NCBI GenBank assembly: GCA_009823505.1
Contig: VZQC01000355.1
Location: forward strand, 225,876-289,875
DNA length: 64,000 bases
Direction: 5' to 3'
DNA from: Rhizomys pruinosus
Lineage: Eukaryota; Chordata; Mammalia; Rodentia; Spalacidae
The position numbers were made by a program, and so were the translations under genes. The stretch's first letter is position 1. Every line of letters starts with the position of its first letter. Shown one piece after another: positions 32,893-44,072 of the stretch. The notes beneath the pieces were generated by a model, which saw nothing but the letters and a program-made list of their open reading frames with translations, was not told the DNA's origin and made no database searches.

Positions 32893-33085
32893 TGAGGGCT
32901 GAGGACGTAACTCGGTTGGGAGACTGCTTGCCTAGCAAGTATAAAGCCTTGGGCTCAAACCTCTGGCACTGTGTAAAACTGGCAGCACTCAGGAGATGGA
33001 GGAAGAAGGATTGGAGTTCAAGGTCATCCTGTATCAAGTTTGAAACAAGCCTGGGACACATGAGATGCTATCTCCAAGAAAAGAA
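32893..33085 (+). repeat. ID/B1-type SINE
   Basis: ID head (gacgtaactcggttggg, cttgcctagcaagtataaa) joined to a diverged B1-like part. Confidence 0.6.
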
Positions 33086-33177
33086 TAGTAAATTTTATGA
33101 TTAATGGCCATCGGCAGGGCTGCATTCTGTTTCATCTTTGCATTTACTCAAATGTAAGCCTCAAAAAATAGTTATAA

Positions 33178-33325
33178 GCCAGGCGTGGTGGCGCACGCCT
33201 TTAACCCCAGCACTCAAGAGGCAGAAGCAGGTGGATCTCTGTGAGTTCAAGGCCAACCTGGTCGACATAGCAAGTTCCAGGACAGTTGGGGCTACAGGGG
33301 GACCCTGTCTCAAAAAAGACAAAAA
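33178..33325 (+). repeat. B1 SINE
   Basis: Sense near-consensus B1 starting agccaggcgtggtggcgca. Confidence 0.92.
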
Positions 33326-33421
33326 ATACTGTTATAGATTAATTTTGCCAACTTCTACTTTTCATTGAAAAGGTCCTACAAAACCAAACTAAAAAAAGTC
33401 TCCTAAGAACAGGAATTTAAC

Positions 33422-33422
<1 letters not shown>

Positions 33423-33467
<45 letters not shown>
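33423..33467. repeat. (TCTA)n microsatellite, left part
   Basis: About 11 TCTA/CTAT units, interrupted by the ERVK insertion. It resumes at 41159. Confidence 0.95.
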
Positions 33468-33468
<1 letters not shown>

Positions 33469-33835
33469 GTTGGAGACCGAGACACAGTCCCACCTGGACA
33501 GGCCCGAACATGCCCTGCTCTCCCAGCATGGGTCCGGGACTATGCCGATGTTTGCTGAAGATAAACCCAGGATGTTTCAGCCCACAGGACATTCCAAGCT
33601 TATCTAAAACGCGTTTTGCAAGCCCTGCCAGATCACCCTTGCCTGCTCCCCTCTGCTCCACTTCCCCTCCTCACTTCCTACCTTTCTACAAAGTATAAAT
33701 GTAACCGATTATTTCATTAAAATAGACCTTGACAACCTTAGCAAGGTCTCGCTCTTTTCTCTCGCCCATTATATTTCAGGTTTGGGGTCTCCCCTCAAAA
33801 CCCACTAGTAACTGAGTCCCGCAGGATACGGGACA
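33468..33835 (+). repeat. 5' LTR of the ERVK element
   Basis: TATA-like tataaat at 33694-33700 and ATTAAA at 33716-33721, the latter absent from the 3' LTR. Ends gatacgggaca. Confidence 0.92.
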
Positions 33836-33837
33836 AG

Positions 33838-33855
33838 TGGCGCCCAACGTGGGGC
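33838..33855 (+). promoter_or_regulatory. tRNA-Lys primer-binding site
   Basis: TGGCGCCCAACGTGGGGC begins 2 nt after the 5' LTR. It matches the reverse complement of the tRNA-Lys(1,2) 3' end used by many class II elements. Confidence 0.9.
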
Positions 33856-33917
33856 TCGAGTGGTCACAGACCTCTCACCGGATGAAGAGACATTGGTAGC
33901 ACCTGCATTTTGACTTT

Positions 33918-34020
33918 GAGGACTCTCCGTCACTCGTGGAAGTGGACCTCTAGATGAAAGTAAGTGATGAGGACTCTCCGTCGCCTGAGGAAGCTGGACC
34001 TCTAGAAGAAAGTAAGTGAT
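33918..34020 (+). repeat. Duplicated leader module with GTAAGT
   Basis: Two tandem units, 33918-33968 and 33969-34020 (51 and 52 bp), share gaggactctccgtc, tggacctctaga and gaaagtaagtgat. Each carries a strong 5' splice-site-like GTAAGT (33960-33965 and 34012-34017), so the leader would offer two equivalent donors. Confidence 0.85.
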
Positions 34021-34594
34021 TTTGCCTTCATCCCATTCAGTACATAATTGGCCAATCATAAAGCAAAGAAGAAACGTTTATTTATTCTTTTAGTGTTCTT
34101 TCAGGGAGAAAGGAGTTAGGGTAAAGAAAAAAGGAAAAAAGATTTGGTAAAGTTTTTTATATTCATTGGAGATCTCTGTCCATGGGTTATATTGGACGGC
34201 CCCTCCATTCATCCCAAAATATGGGACAAGGTGGGTAGGGAACTTAATGCCCACCTTAAGGAAAAAGGAAATCTCTCATTATATTAAGTCAAATGTCTAT
34301 GCAAGCTCTCTGTGTGTTAACTGTTCTCTCATGTGTCTGAGATTTGTGTCATGTGTGTTCCTCTGTGTTGGTTTCTGTTAAAAGTGGCCACTTCAAAGTT
34401 TTTTCATTCTATATTGTGCACATAAATTAAGCTTACTTTCGGCATGCCTCTTAAACTTTTTCAAAGGCCTAATTTGAACCCGGGTTCCTAAGTTCCTACA
34501 AAAAATTCTAAACTGGTTTTCTAAAGGTTTTATTTGTTATCTGTTAAGACTGGATTTGATCTCCAAATTAAACTGGTCTAAAGTTACAGGTATT

Positions 34595-34758
34595 TAGCCA
34601 GGCGTGGTGGCGCACGCCTTTAATCCTAGCACTTGGGAGGCAGAGACAGGCGGATCCTTGTGAGTTCAAGGCCAGCCTGGTCTACAGAGTGAGCTCCAGG
34701 ACAGCTGGGGCTACGGGGAGACCCTGTCTCAAAAAGACCAAAGGAAAAAAAAAAAAAG
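34595..34758 (+). repeat. B1 SINE inside the ERVK element
   Basis: Near-consensus sense B1 with a short A tail, either inserted after or copied with the element. Confidence 0.92.
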
Positions 34759-35885
34759 CATGTGTGTGAGTGTTGGTAATTCCACATGTGTATGTGACTA
34801 TTGGTAATTTTCCAATCCCATCTGATCAGTGGGCGGGGCCTTAAGTGTGAGTGAGAGTTGTTTTTGAGTAAAAGGATGCATCAAGCATATTGGAACCAGT
34901 AAGAAAAATGTGGGCAAGATGAATGTGTGTGTTTGATGGGCTGGGGCTTACTGTCCCTGCACTGGGAGGAGTTGTGGATGTTTTCAGGCAGAAAGTGTAT
35001 GGAAAGGATGAACAAGGGACTGAAATTGTGCTGTTTTTACTGATTAAAGAAAGGAAAAGCCTATTCTGAGTCTCTGATGAGAAAAAAGGCAGGTTAGAGA
35101 TTTTTTTTATGATGCATCAGACAGAGCTGGAGTTTGGTCATAGAAGGGCCGTTTCTCACCTCTCACCACCTGTACTTGCTTCAGACTCAGGTCACATTTG
35201 AACCCTGACTGCTCTGGTGACCACTGCTCAGAGGTGGGTCACTTTGATGTTCACACCCACTTAGAGCCCCACGGTGGACTCTGGATCAGGACTCCGGCGG
35301 GCTCATCTGGGAAGGTGACTTCCCTTGTCTCTAATGACCCAGTAGGGTGCCCGTCAGTAGCTGTGAGAAGCAGGCTGCTTCATGAGCAGTATCTTGTTTA
35401 AAACATGTATTTACAAAAATCTACCCAGTTGCTATCACAAAGGACCAGAGATAATCTGCTTCTTACAGGCTAGTAAAATTTGCATCAGCAGTCTGCCTTG
35501 GGAGGAGGTCTTTAGAGCTTGGGAAATTCCTGAGCACTCTGGCAACCTTTCCATCTTTGCTGGAGACTGATTTTGGAGTCTGGCATCTGGATCAGTGGGG
35601 TGTTGCATGGCTTCCAGGGGTGCATTACAGGCTCTTGCCTCCAAGGAGCAAGGGAGAGCAGTCTGGAGCAGCTTTTTTGGGGCTCTGTTATGTTTCTGCA
35701 AGAATTTTTGAGCCTGTTTCTCCTCCCTCCCTTCCTCCTCATGGGAGGAAAAGGGACCTCTCTGGGTCTGCCCCCACCTTGCTGATCAGGCTGGCAGACT
35801 GTGTGTTTGTGTTAAGGAAGGATTGGTCTCAAAGAACTGGGTGGATCAGGTTCGTGAAGACTGTGCTTCATGTTTTTGGTCTCCT

Positions 35886-35923
35886 GGCTGGGTGTGGTGG
35901 CACACGCCTTTAATCCTAGCACA
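35886..35923 (+). repeat. B1 5' fragment, 38 nt
   Basis: Only the start of B1 (gctgggtgtggtggcacac to taatcctagcaca). It ends abruptly. Confidence 0.8.
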
Positions 35924-36200
35924 GCCAGGGTCTTTGGGTGCAGAGAACATTACTATGAAATTTCTGAGTGCTGTTACAAACTTAAGAGTCATATTTTACC
36001 CTGATTTAGGTTTTCATCTCTAATTTAGAGTTTTCATCAAGGTGCTAAAGTTTTGGGTTTGAAACTAGTTAAACATATTTGTTTCATGGAGCTGTTTAAA
36101 TGAATAGGCTTGCATCTAATGATTTACTTGATAATTGTATCTGGGAAAGAGGGACCTGTGGGTCTTGGAGACCAGTTTGATAAGCTAAAATCTCTGCAAG

Positions 36201-36614
36201 ATGGGAAATTACACTTTCAAGGAAGCTATGTTCCAGGAGGAATTGTTTTGTGATGTATGGCATGTGTTTGTTGACTGTGTGCTGTGGTTTGCCGTGGCTG
36301 TTGCGTTTCAAGTTGTGGCATGGAGAAAGTTTAACATCTCCAAATCAGTAAAGGCATGGGCTAAGGATAAATACAGAGGGAATTCTATTGACTGGTGGTC
36401 TCTGATAGGCTTTGAGAAGCTTGCATTCTCTTGTGGGTTTTCACCCACTCAGAGGGACACGATTATGCAGCCCCTAAGTGCTGGCTTGGCTTCCCTGGAT
36501 TGGGGCCATCTGTTGCTTCCTCAGCCTTCCCAGGTGGTGGGTATTCAGAGAAATTGCGAGAGGAGCCCCTCCGCTCCCATCAATTGCCTTCTAGAGGTTT
36601 TGAAATGTGGTTAA
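36201..36614 (+). other. 137-codon open frame inside the ERVK element
   Basis: The longest plus-strand frame in the element interior. It starts Met-Gly-Asn and has a hydrophobic stretch around residues 17-40. It lies about 2.35 kb from the primer site. I do not recognise it as gag or any other retroviral domain, and no neighbouring frame extends it. It may be chance. Confidence 0.2.
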
Positions 36615-36778
36615 AATTTGCCCTGAAGCTGGGGCCCTGGCTTCCCCTTCTGGCCACAGCTCAGGTGGGGAATGTCACAGAGGCTAGAAGGACAGGCATG
36701 CCCGTGGAACATTTTGCAGCAAGCATTCCATAGAGGTGTTCCTAAAGGCTTTATGCTGCAAATTGAGCTTGTAAATTC

Positions 36779-36893
36779 CAGACTTGGTGGTGGCCACACC
36801 TTTAATCCAAAGGGATATCTGTGAGTTCAGGGCCGTCTAGTCTACAGAGTGACCTCCCCACCAGCTCTGCCTTGGAAAAGACTAAAGGCAAAA
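36779..36893 (+). repeat. B1 SINE, degenerate
   Basis: tggccacacctttaatcc, ttcagggccgtctagtctac and cagagtgacctcc give a deleted sense B1. Confidence 0.6.
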
Positions 36894-37639
36894 TATGAAG
36901 CTGTTACATTTTCCTGCTCTGGAAACAGCGGATGGCTGGTGGGGGAAGGGCTGGCTTTACAGTATTCTGTGTTTCACTGGGAAGCATAAAGTCTAGGACA
37001 AGAGCCCAGCCCGGGGCAGTGTTCCTTGTGTTTTAAAAGTGTAGCTTTGATTCCAATCCTCCAGAGACAGACTGTGGACCTCCACCCTACCAAGTTGTAT
37101 AAAGTAAATGGGTGGAAGGCTAATTTGGCTTTTCTAAAAACCAGAAGAGGCCAGTAGAGTCAGGCTAGTCATGGAATTCCATAAGTACAAAATCCTTTAA
37201 TTTCCTGTTGTGTTAAGGTGAGGCACTAACAATGAAAGTGACAAGTAACCAAACTATGACTATACCCCCCTCAGTACTGTGCAAGCTTGTGAAGGGAAGC
37301 TTGCTCTCTGTGACCAGCTCTCCCAGGTGTACTTCTGAAGAGAGTCCAAGTGTTCAGGACTTTTTGTATGCCTGTTTGACTTTGGCTTAGTTTGGGTGGT
37401 TCTGTTTATTAGCAAAAAAAAAAAAAAGGCCAAAATACTTGACTTGTTCACTAATTAGTTACAAAACTGAATAGCCTCAATTTTTAAACCGAAACAACTC
37501 GTCCATCTCAACATGTTTAACTTAAAGTCTAAAAGAATTTACAGGCCTTAAATTTCTAACAAAACAAACTTGGTCCGATAAGTTGTCTTTAAAAAAAAAA
37601 AAACATTGATAGAAGTCTCTTTAACAACGTAAATTAATT

Positions 37640-38125
37640 TAAATAAGAAATTCTTTAAATAAAACTGTTTTATGCTTCTTTAGGCCCATCTTCAAGCTGT
37701 GTGTATGTGTAAATGAGTGTGAGTTCATGCTTTCAATTCATTATAGTCCTACAGGTTTAAATCTATTTAGCTAACTATTAACAAAAATAGATTCGATTCA
37801 TAAAAATGTTTGCTTTATACCCCTTAGTGTTAACAGTTTTTAATTGGGTTTATAGTATGCATATTACTCAGTTTAATGATAGATTGTTGTTAACTATTAG
37901 TAGTAATTGTTATTAATAGTTATAGTTATTGTTATTAAATATAATTATTGATAATAATTGATAAAAATTCAGTCTAATGGTAAATTGTTCATTGTTGGCT
38001 GCTATTTTTGACCATTATTATTTATAATTGCTGTTGTGACTAATGATAGTTAATGGTAATTATTGATAATTAATAATAATAAATAATAGTTATAATTGTT
38101 GTTATTATAAATAATTATTATTTTT
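37640..38125. repeat. AT-rich low-complexity tract in the ERVK interior
   Basis: Dense TAAT/TTA-type repeats, especially 37840-38125, with no frame open. A (TATG)n run follows at about 38495-38525. Confidence 0.8.
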
Positions 38126-40799
38126 CCAAAAGTCCTTAATAACAGGACAAGATGGATCATTTCAAGACTACAAACAACTTTGGCCTGTCTACTTTTGGGA
38201 ATCCTCAATCTTTAAAAATAATATAGGGTCAGTTAGACTTAACAAAAGGACAGCTTAAAAGTAATTGACCAAAGGGACAAAATAGTAAACTTTAGGTATA
38301 GTTCATTAAAAGCAAGTGGTTACAAATGGGCCTAAGAGGTGACATATGGATCTCAGCTGTTTTATGAGTTACTAGAACATTTATTCTAATTATGTAAAAA
38401 TAACCCTATAACAAATTATAAAAATTTCAGGTTTCTCATTGGACATCAAACGATATGGCTTTCTTCTCTTACAGGTCAACCTAACAAATCTTTCTTATGT
38501 ATGTATGTTTGTATGTATGTATGTGCGCGCACACGTGTGTATGGATGAGTGTACTTTTGTGTTCTAAGTATATTATGTTAATAGACATGATAATATAAAA
38601 ACATTGCCTCTAAGTTGGAACTGGCCCTTCCATCTTAAGATGCAAATTTATATTAAACAGCCAAAACATGGTTCGATTTCAACAAAAGTTATGGATTATC
38701 TATCAAAAATTTGAAATAATAAATCTACACTGGTTACACTCTTTCAACATCTAAAACAAAGATGCAACCAGGTTTTCAGTGTATTAAAGTGTTGATAAGT
38801 TTTTGGATGTTTAAAAAATAAAAAGGTGTATAAAAAACTTAATCAAGATGGTAATGATGGTAACAACTTCTCATGGGACATATCTAGCCAATCTTTAACT
38901 GATTGATGGACATGATAACTATAAAATATATATATTTATTTTTAAGAGCTAGATATTAAAAAATCTTTAAAGTAGGTTTTCATGTCAGGCCTAGAAAAGG
39001 CCAAAAACTTAAAAAAAGGTAGCTATTATAATCCACCCTGTAAGGTTTACAGTTTAAAATGGTAATACATTTAAACTAATTAAAAATATAAGATGTTAAT
39101 TGCTTTATTTGTAATCTGTGTTAAATTTCCAACAGTGGCTTTGAGATTGGGGCGCACAGATGGTCTCTGTATTTTTCTGTGTTATGCAGTATCACCTTGT
39201 AACATTTTTCCTTTGCTTATAAGATAATTTGAGGAAATTAGGTCTGAGTTTACTTCCCAAATAAACATACAGTCAAGGATAGACAGTTTGGATAAATTTG
39301 ATGAAAACTTACACTTTGGTTCCTGTTTATGGGTATTTGTAATACAACTTAGACATCTATTAAAAGCTAACAATGGGAGGAGATTTGTATGTTCCCACAG
39401 GTAAAAACACCAACCTCAAATGCCTGAAAATACTACAAGATGAACTGAGAAATGCCAACAGAGAGATTGACCCATCTGAACATTAAAGAAAAAGAAAACC
39501 TCAGATTGCCTGAGTCACAGACATTGAACATTTCTCTAAATTCTGTTTGGGATAACTGTTTAGGATGTGGTCTGATAAATTTTACCTTTCAGATGCTGAG
39601 AAACCTTTCTACCTCACCTTTATATGGAAAAGGAAAAGATGTGATGGTAGTGAAGTCATTCCCCAACTGTAAATTGGAACCAACTGCTATAATGGTAAAT
39701 GCTTATAGAACAGGTGTAACTGCCTTCTTTGGTTGATTGATAGACATACAAACTGTACAGAGATGGTTCTCTATCTAAAGCTAAATATAAATGTAATCTA
39801 TAAGTGGTACAATTGAGCACAATGTGTTAATACAGAAGAGCTCTGATGTCAGCAATGGATTGTTCTGCCAAGGAGATGTTGGCTGGGGGAATCCAAGCCC
39901 CCCAAATTATAAAGGCCTTTTGCCTGTAAAAAATGGGATATCAGCAAGAAAAAGGTGATAAGTCCCTGTTGTTAAAAACCTGGTGTAAACATAAAAAAAA
40001 AATATATTTTGAGACATCACTTGCTAATGTACAGTTGGCCTTTAAAATGCCAGAGAGCATTACCAAAGGCCACTAATGCGACAAAGCAGGATATTGGTCT
40101 CCTTGAGTCAAGCAAGACTCCTCTGTCAGTATCAGCTACACCTCAAATGCCTGGAGATGCTGTGCAACAGTGGCAGCCATGTGTCTATACATATCCCAAA
40201 TCTAATTGGCTATTAGCTCTCTCCTTGGAGGAATAATTCATGGCTGATGCCATAAGCTTATGTCCTCTAGTGGTTAGGAGATTATATGAGCCACAATAAG
40301 AACTTGTCATCTTTTATAGAAAAATCACAGCTTATGGATTAACATACCATCCAAACATCTGTGTCTATGCTCACAGCTTAGCTTGCCATAATAATATTGT
40401 TTAAATGCCTGTACATCTAATTGCTTGTGCTTTGTTAGTAGGATTAAAAAGGTACCCTGGATAAGCTGTCAACCCATGAAGGGAAACAACCTGACTGGAG
40501 TAAAAAATAACATCTCCAGAGAAAACGCTGCTTTGCTTCTCACCCACCTGTGCCCCTCTCCCAAAGCCTAGGGAACAACTTGCAGAAGAGGAGGCGTGGT
40601 AGAATGTAAGGGCTGCGGAGAGACTGGGGTGAATTGTGAGATTACAACAATATGGACTGGACTCTTAATTGATCAACATGCTTGTGCATACAAGCTTCTC
40701 CAATTGGACTATGGGAACCTTGGGTTGTTCAAAATATGAACATAGATACTTAGCCTAAGACAGACTCTCCTTTTGTAAAGTAAATAAAATAGGGGGACA
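38126..40799. other. ERVK interior, 3' part, unrecognised
   Basis: AT-rich, non-coding. The frames are under 100 codons. Where env would be expected I see no open frame or recognisable segment. Confidence 0.5.
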
Positions 40800-41157
40800 T
40801 GTTGGAGACTGAGACACAGTCCCACCTGGACAGGCCTGAACATGCCCTGCTCGCCCAGCATGGGTCCGGGACTATGCCGATGTTTGCTGAAGATAAACCC
40901 AGGATGTTTCAGCCCACAGGACATTCCAAGCTTATCTAAAACGTGTTTTGCAAGCCCTGCCAGATCACCCTTGCCTGCTCCCCTCTGCTCCACTCCCCCT
41001 CCTCACTTCCTACCTTTCTACAAAGTATAAATGTAACCGATTATTTCAACCTTGACAACTTTAGCAAGGTCTCACTCTTTTCTCTCGCCCATTATATTTC
41101 AGGTTTGGGGTCTCCCCTCGAAACCCACTAGTAACTGAGTCCCGCAGGATACGGGAC

Positions 41158-41158
<1 letters not shown>
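40800..41158 (+). repeat. 3' LTR of the ERVK element
   Basis: 359 bp. Eight single-base differences from the 5' LTR and a 9-bp gap after ttatttca, which removes the ATTAAA seen in the 5' copy. Confidence 0.92.

Positions 41159-41212
<54 letters not shown>
41159..41212. repeat. (TCTA)n microsatellite, right part
   Basis: About 13 units, running straight into the tail of the antisense B1 at 41213, which probably seeded the microsatellite. Confidence 0.95.
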
Positions 41213-41215
<3 letters not shown>

Positions 41216-41352
41216 TTCAGACAGTGTCTCCCTGTAGCCCCAGCTGACCTGGAACTCACTATATAGACCAGGCTGACCTTGAACTCACAGAGATCCACCT
41301 GTCTCTGTGTCCCTAGTGCTGGGATCAAAGGCATGCACCACCATGCCTAGAT
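41213..41352 (-). repeat. B1 SINE abutting a B2 tail
   Basis: Antisense B1. Its A tail is the TCTA microsatellite that hosts the ERVK element. Confidence 0.88.
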
Positions 41353-41546
41353 GTTTATTTATATTTTATGTGTATAAGTGTATTGCCTGCATATATGTAA
41401 GTGCCTGGAGAAGCCAAAAAAGGGCATCAGATCCCTTAGAACTGGAGTTACAGAAGATTGTTGGCCATGTGGGTGTTAGGAACTGAACTCAGGTCCTCTG
41501 CAAGAGCAGTCAGTGCTCTTAACCACTGAGCCATGTCTCCAGCCTC
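41353..41546 (-). repeat. B2 SINE, diverged
   Basis: Antisense B2 with attttatgtgtataagtgt and ctgagccatgtctccagcc. Confidence 0.88.
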
Positions 41547-41680
41547 ATAACTTTATTACAGAAAATTCAAAACACTGATAAGCAACAAGCTAATTCCATG
41601 ACTATCAAATAATCTCATGTCATCTTTATAAACATCCTCTTATCCATTTGATATTTCTTTATCCAAAAAAATGAAACTAT

Positions 41681-41836
41681 GCTGGGCGTGGTGGCACACG
41701 CCTTTAATCCTAGCACCTGGGAGGCAGAGGCAGGCGGATCTTTGTGAGTTCAAGCCAGCCTGGTCTACAGAGCAAGTTCCAGGACAGCTGGGGCTACAGG
41801 GAGACCCTGTCTCGAAAAGACCAAAAAAAAAAAAAA
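41681..41836 (+). repeat. B1 SINE
   Basis: Sense near-consensus B1 ending gtctcgaaaagacc plus A tail. Confidence 0.92.
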
Positions 41837-41901
41837 CCAAAACTACATATTGATAGTTGAGCTGTCTAATTAATAAATCATAAAGATCTAAGTCAGTAAA
41901 T

Positions 41902-42048
41902 TTTTTGTCTTTTCGAGACAGGGTCTCCCTGTAGCCCCAGCTGTCCTGGAACTCATATTGTAGACCAGGCTGGCCTTGAACTCACAAAGATCTGCCTGCC
42001 TCTGCCTCCCAAGTGCTAGGATTAAAGGTGTGCGCCACCACGCCCGGC
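41902..42048 (-). repeat. B1 SINE with target duplication
   Basis: Antisense B1 flanked by CAGTAAAT (41893-41900 and about 42048-42055). It sits just 3' of a B2, as an independent insertion. Confidence 0.9.
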
Positions 42049-42065
42049 AGTAAATATATATATTT

Positions 42066-42257
42066 TTAATTAATATTTATTTATTTCTGTATGTGTATGA
42101 ATGTACTGTCTGCATGCAAGTCTGCGCACCCGTGTCATGCAACGCCGCGGAGGTCAGAAGAGGGTCTGGGATTCCCCTGGAACTGGAGTTCTCCTGGAAT
42201 TGGAGTTTCAGACGGTTCTCAGCCGCCATGTGGGTGCTGGGGATCGAACCCGGGTCC
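42066..42257 (-). repeat. B2 SINE, head missing
   Basis: Antisense 2x-unit B2 that stops at gaacccgggtcc and lacks the first ~50 nt, including most of the promoter. Confidence 0.88.
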
Positions 42258-42320
42258 AGGGAATTCTTTTGTTAGCTCCCTATGTTTAAATGTAGGTTAT
42301 TTCTAATTCTTCATTCTTTT

Positions 42321-42574
42321 TTTTTTTTAATTTTTTTAATTAATTTTATTTATTTCCGTATGTGTATGAATGTACTGCCTGCATGCAAGTTTGTGCACCC
42401 GTGTCGTGCAATGCCGCGGAGGTCAGAAGAGGGTCTCGGACTCCCCTGGAACTGGAGCTCTCCTGGAATTGGAGTTTCAGACGGCTCTCGGCCGCCATGT
42501 GGGTGCTGGGGATCGAACCCGGGTCCTCTGCGAGAGCGTCAGCTCTCTTAACCGCTAGGCCATCTCTCCAGCCC
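42321..42574 (-). repeat. B2 SINE, young, 19-bp duplication
   Basis: Flanked by TCTAATTCTTCATTCTTTT (from 42302 and from 42575). 2x internal unit, high match to sister copies. Confidence 0.96.
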
Positions 42575-42611
42575 TCTAATTCTTCATTCTTTTTAAAAAA
42601 ATTTTTTTGGT

Positions 42612-42838
42612 CTTTTAAAAAATATTTTATTTATTTTTTATGTATATGAATGTACTGTCTGCATGTAGGTTTGTGCACCCATGTCATGCAATGCCGAGGT
42701 GGTCAGAAGAGGGTGTCAGATTCCCCTGGAACTGGAGTTAAAGATGGTTCTCAGCTGCCATGTGGGTGCTGGGGATCGAACCCGGGTCCTCTGCAAGAGT
42801 AGTCGGAGCTCTTAACTGCTAGGCCATCTCTCCAGCCC
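42612..42838 (-). repeat. B2 SINE, 1x unit
   Basis: Antisense B2 of the gttaaagatggttctcag / tgcatgtaggtttgtgc subtype. Tail end shares tttttaaaaaa with the previous flank. Confidence 0.92.
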
Positions 42839-42861
42839 TTCTTCATCGTAAACAAGACCTA

Positions 42862-42965
42862 GTGGCTGGTGAGCAGCTTAGTAATTAAGTGTGCACATAA
42901 GGCCCTGGGTTCAATCCCCAGCACCAAAACAAAATATAAAAAATGCAAAACAAAACAAAACAAAA
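42862..42965 (+). repeat. ID SINE
   Basis: ggctggtgagcagcttagta, then cataaggccctgggttcaat and ccccagcacc, with a (CAAAA)n tail. Confidence 0.75.
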
Positions 42966-43257
42966 ATCCTCACAAGACCAAAATATGCACACTAGAGCTA
43001 AATCCTTGTGCTTGCATTTAATTATTTCCATAGGAGAGACTTCCAGAGGTAGACTTGCTGGGTCAAGGAGTTGCATTTGGAATATTAAATATCTGCTGTA
43101 AATACACTCCAAACCTGTCTTTTGTCTTTTGAGTTTCTTTTACAGTGTCAAGTACTGTGACCAGTATCCAGTGCACCCCCAAGAGAGATGACTGAGCACT
43201 TCATTTCTCTGTACTGTCCTCAGAAGGGACAAATATGTCCCAAAGTTAAGGTGAAAA

Positions 43258-43462
43258 AGGGCCAGTGAGGTAGCTCAGTGGGTAAAGACACCTGCCACCA
43301 AGACTGATGACCCGAGTTCAATTCCCAGGACCTACATACATGGTAGAAGGAGAGAACCAACTTCCTCAAGTTGTCCTCTGACCTCCACTTGAGAGCCATG
43401 GTATGCACACTGAAACACACATACACACATCAAATAAGTTGTAATAATTTTTTTTAAAGATG
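43258..43462 (+). repeat. B3 SINE
   Basis: Head gccagtgaggtagctcagtg, then gtaaagacacctgccacc and tcaagttgtcctctgacctcc, with a CA-rich tail: the canonical B3 order. Confidence 0.82.
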
Positions 43463-43828
43463 AAAGCAAGATGGTAATCATGAGCTAGAATGAGGATGGC
43501 TAATTGGCCCAACCAGCAGCTACAGAAGTCCAACTCTACCACCAGAGGCTCATGCACAGCTTTGTACCAGGCATGGTGCTGAGATCTCAAAGAACTGAAA
43601 CCTGTGGGTCCAGCCCCAGCTTAACATCCAGTTCAAAAGCAAAACTCTCCCTGTGTGGAGTCAGAAGCCTGTTGAAGTCCACACACAAACAGAAGACAGT
43701 AGGTGACTGGATTCTGAGACTAAAATAGCCAAAGCAAAAATCTGAAGGAAAGAATGCACTGAACCATTTTTTTAACTGCCACTTAAAGACCATTTCTGCA
43801 CAATCCCTGAACATCGAAGTCATTTTCT
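43463..43828. other. Unique sequence, nothing recognised
   Basis: No repeat or gene signal identified. Confidence 0.5.
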
Positions 43829-43959
43829 TTTTTTGGTGTTTTTGAGATAGGGTCTCCCTGTAGCCCTAGCTGGCCTGGATGGAACCCACAGAGATCTTCC
43901 TGCCTCTGCCTCTGCCTCCCAAGTGCTAGGATTAAAGGCGTGTGCCACCACACCTGGCC
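43829..43959 (-). repeat. B1 SINE
   Basis: Antisense B1 with an internal deletion after ctggcctgg and a repeated gcctct. Confidence 0.85.
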
Positions 43960-44072
43960 AGGAATTTTCTTTAGAATGGGTCATTTAACTGGAATTTCAT
44001 CATGACTAGCAAACCAATTCCATAGTTGGTTCCTTTAGAGTTACTTTATATTTTTGGAACTAATTTTTTCCC

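Larger units (their letters stand above)
33468..41158 (+). mobile_element. ERVK-type LTR element, 7.7 kb, non-coding
   Basis: Direct LTRs of 368 and 359 bp (33468-33835, 40800-41158) with TG...CA ends. A primer site TGGCGCCCAACGTGGGGC, complementary to the 3' end of tRNA-Lys, lies 2 nt inside the 5' LTR. A purine-rich aggggga tract precedes the 3' LTR. The flanking TCTATC could be the 6-bp duplication expected of class II elements but lies in a TCTA repeat, so it is weak proof. I count 8 substitutions and one 9-bp length difference between the LTRs (about 2%). The 7-kb interior has no gag, pro, pol or env frame, is AT-rich in its middle and holds B1 copies, so it would depend on a helper, as ETn-like elements do. 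Confidence 0.9.

Noticed and set aside
33838..40799. Coding provirus inside the ERVK LTRs
   Set aside because: No open or recognisably decayed gag, pro, pol or env segment was found by eye, so the interior is reported as non-coding. A translated search could still find very diverged remnants.
41902..42257. Further composite B2/B1 copy
   Set aside because: The B1 here has its own CAGTAAAT duplication and the B2 keeps its body but lacks its head, so it is two independent elements and not the fixed-junction chimera.
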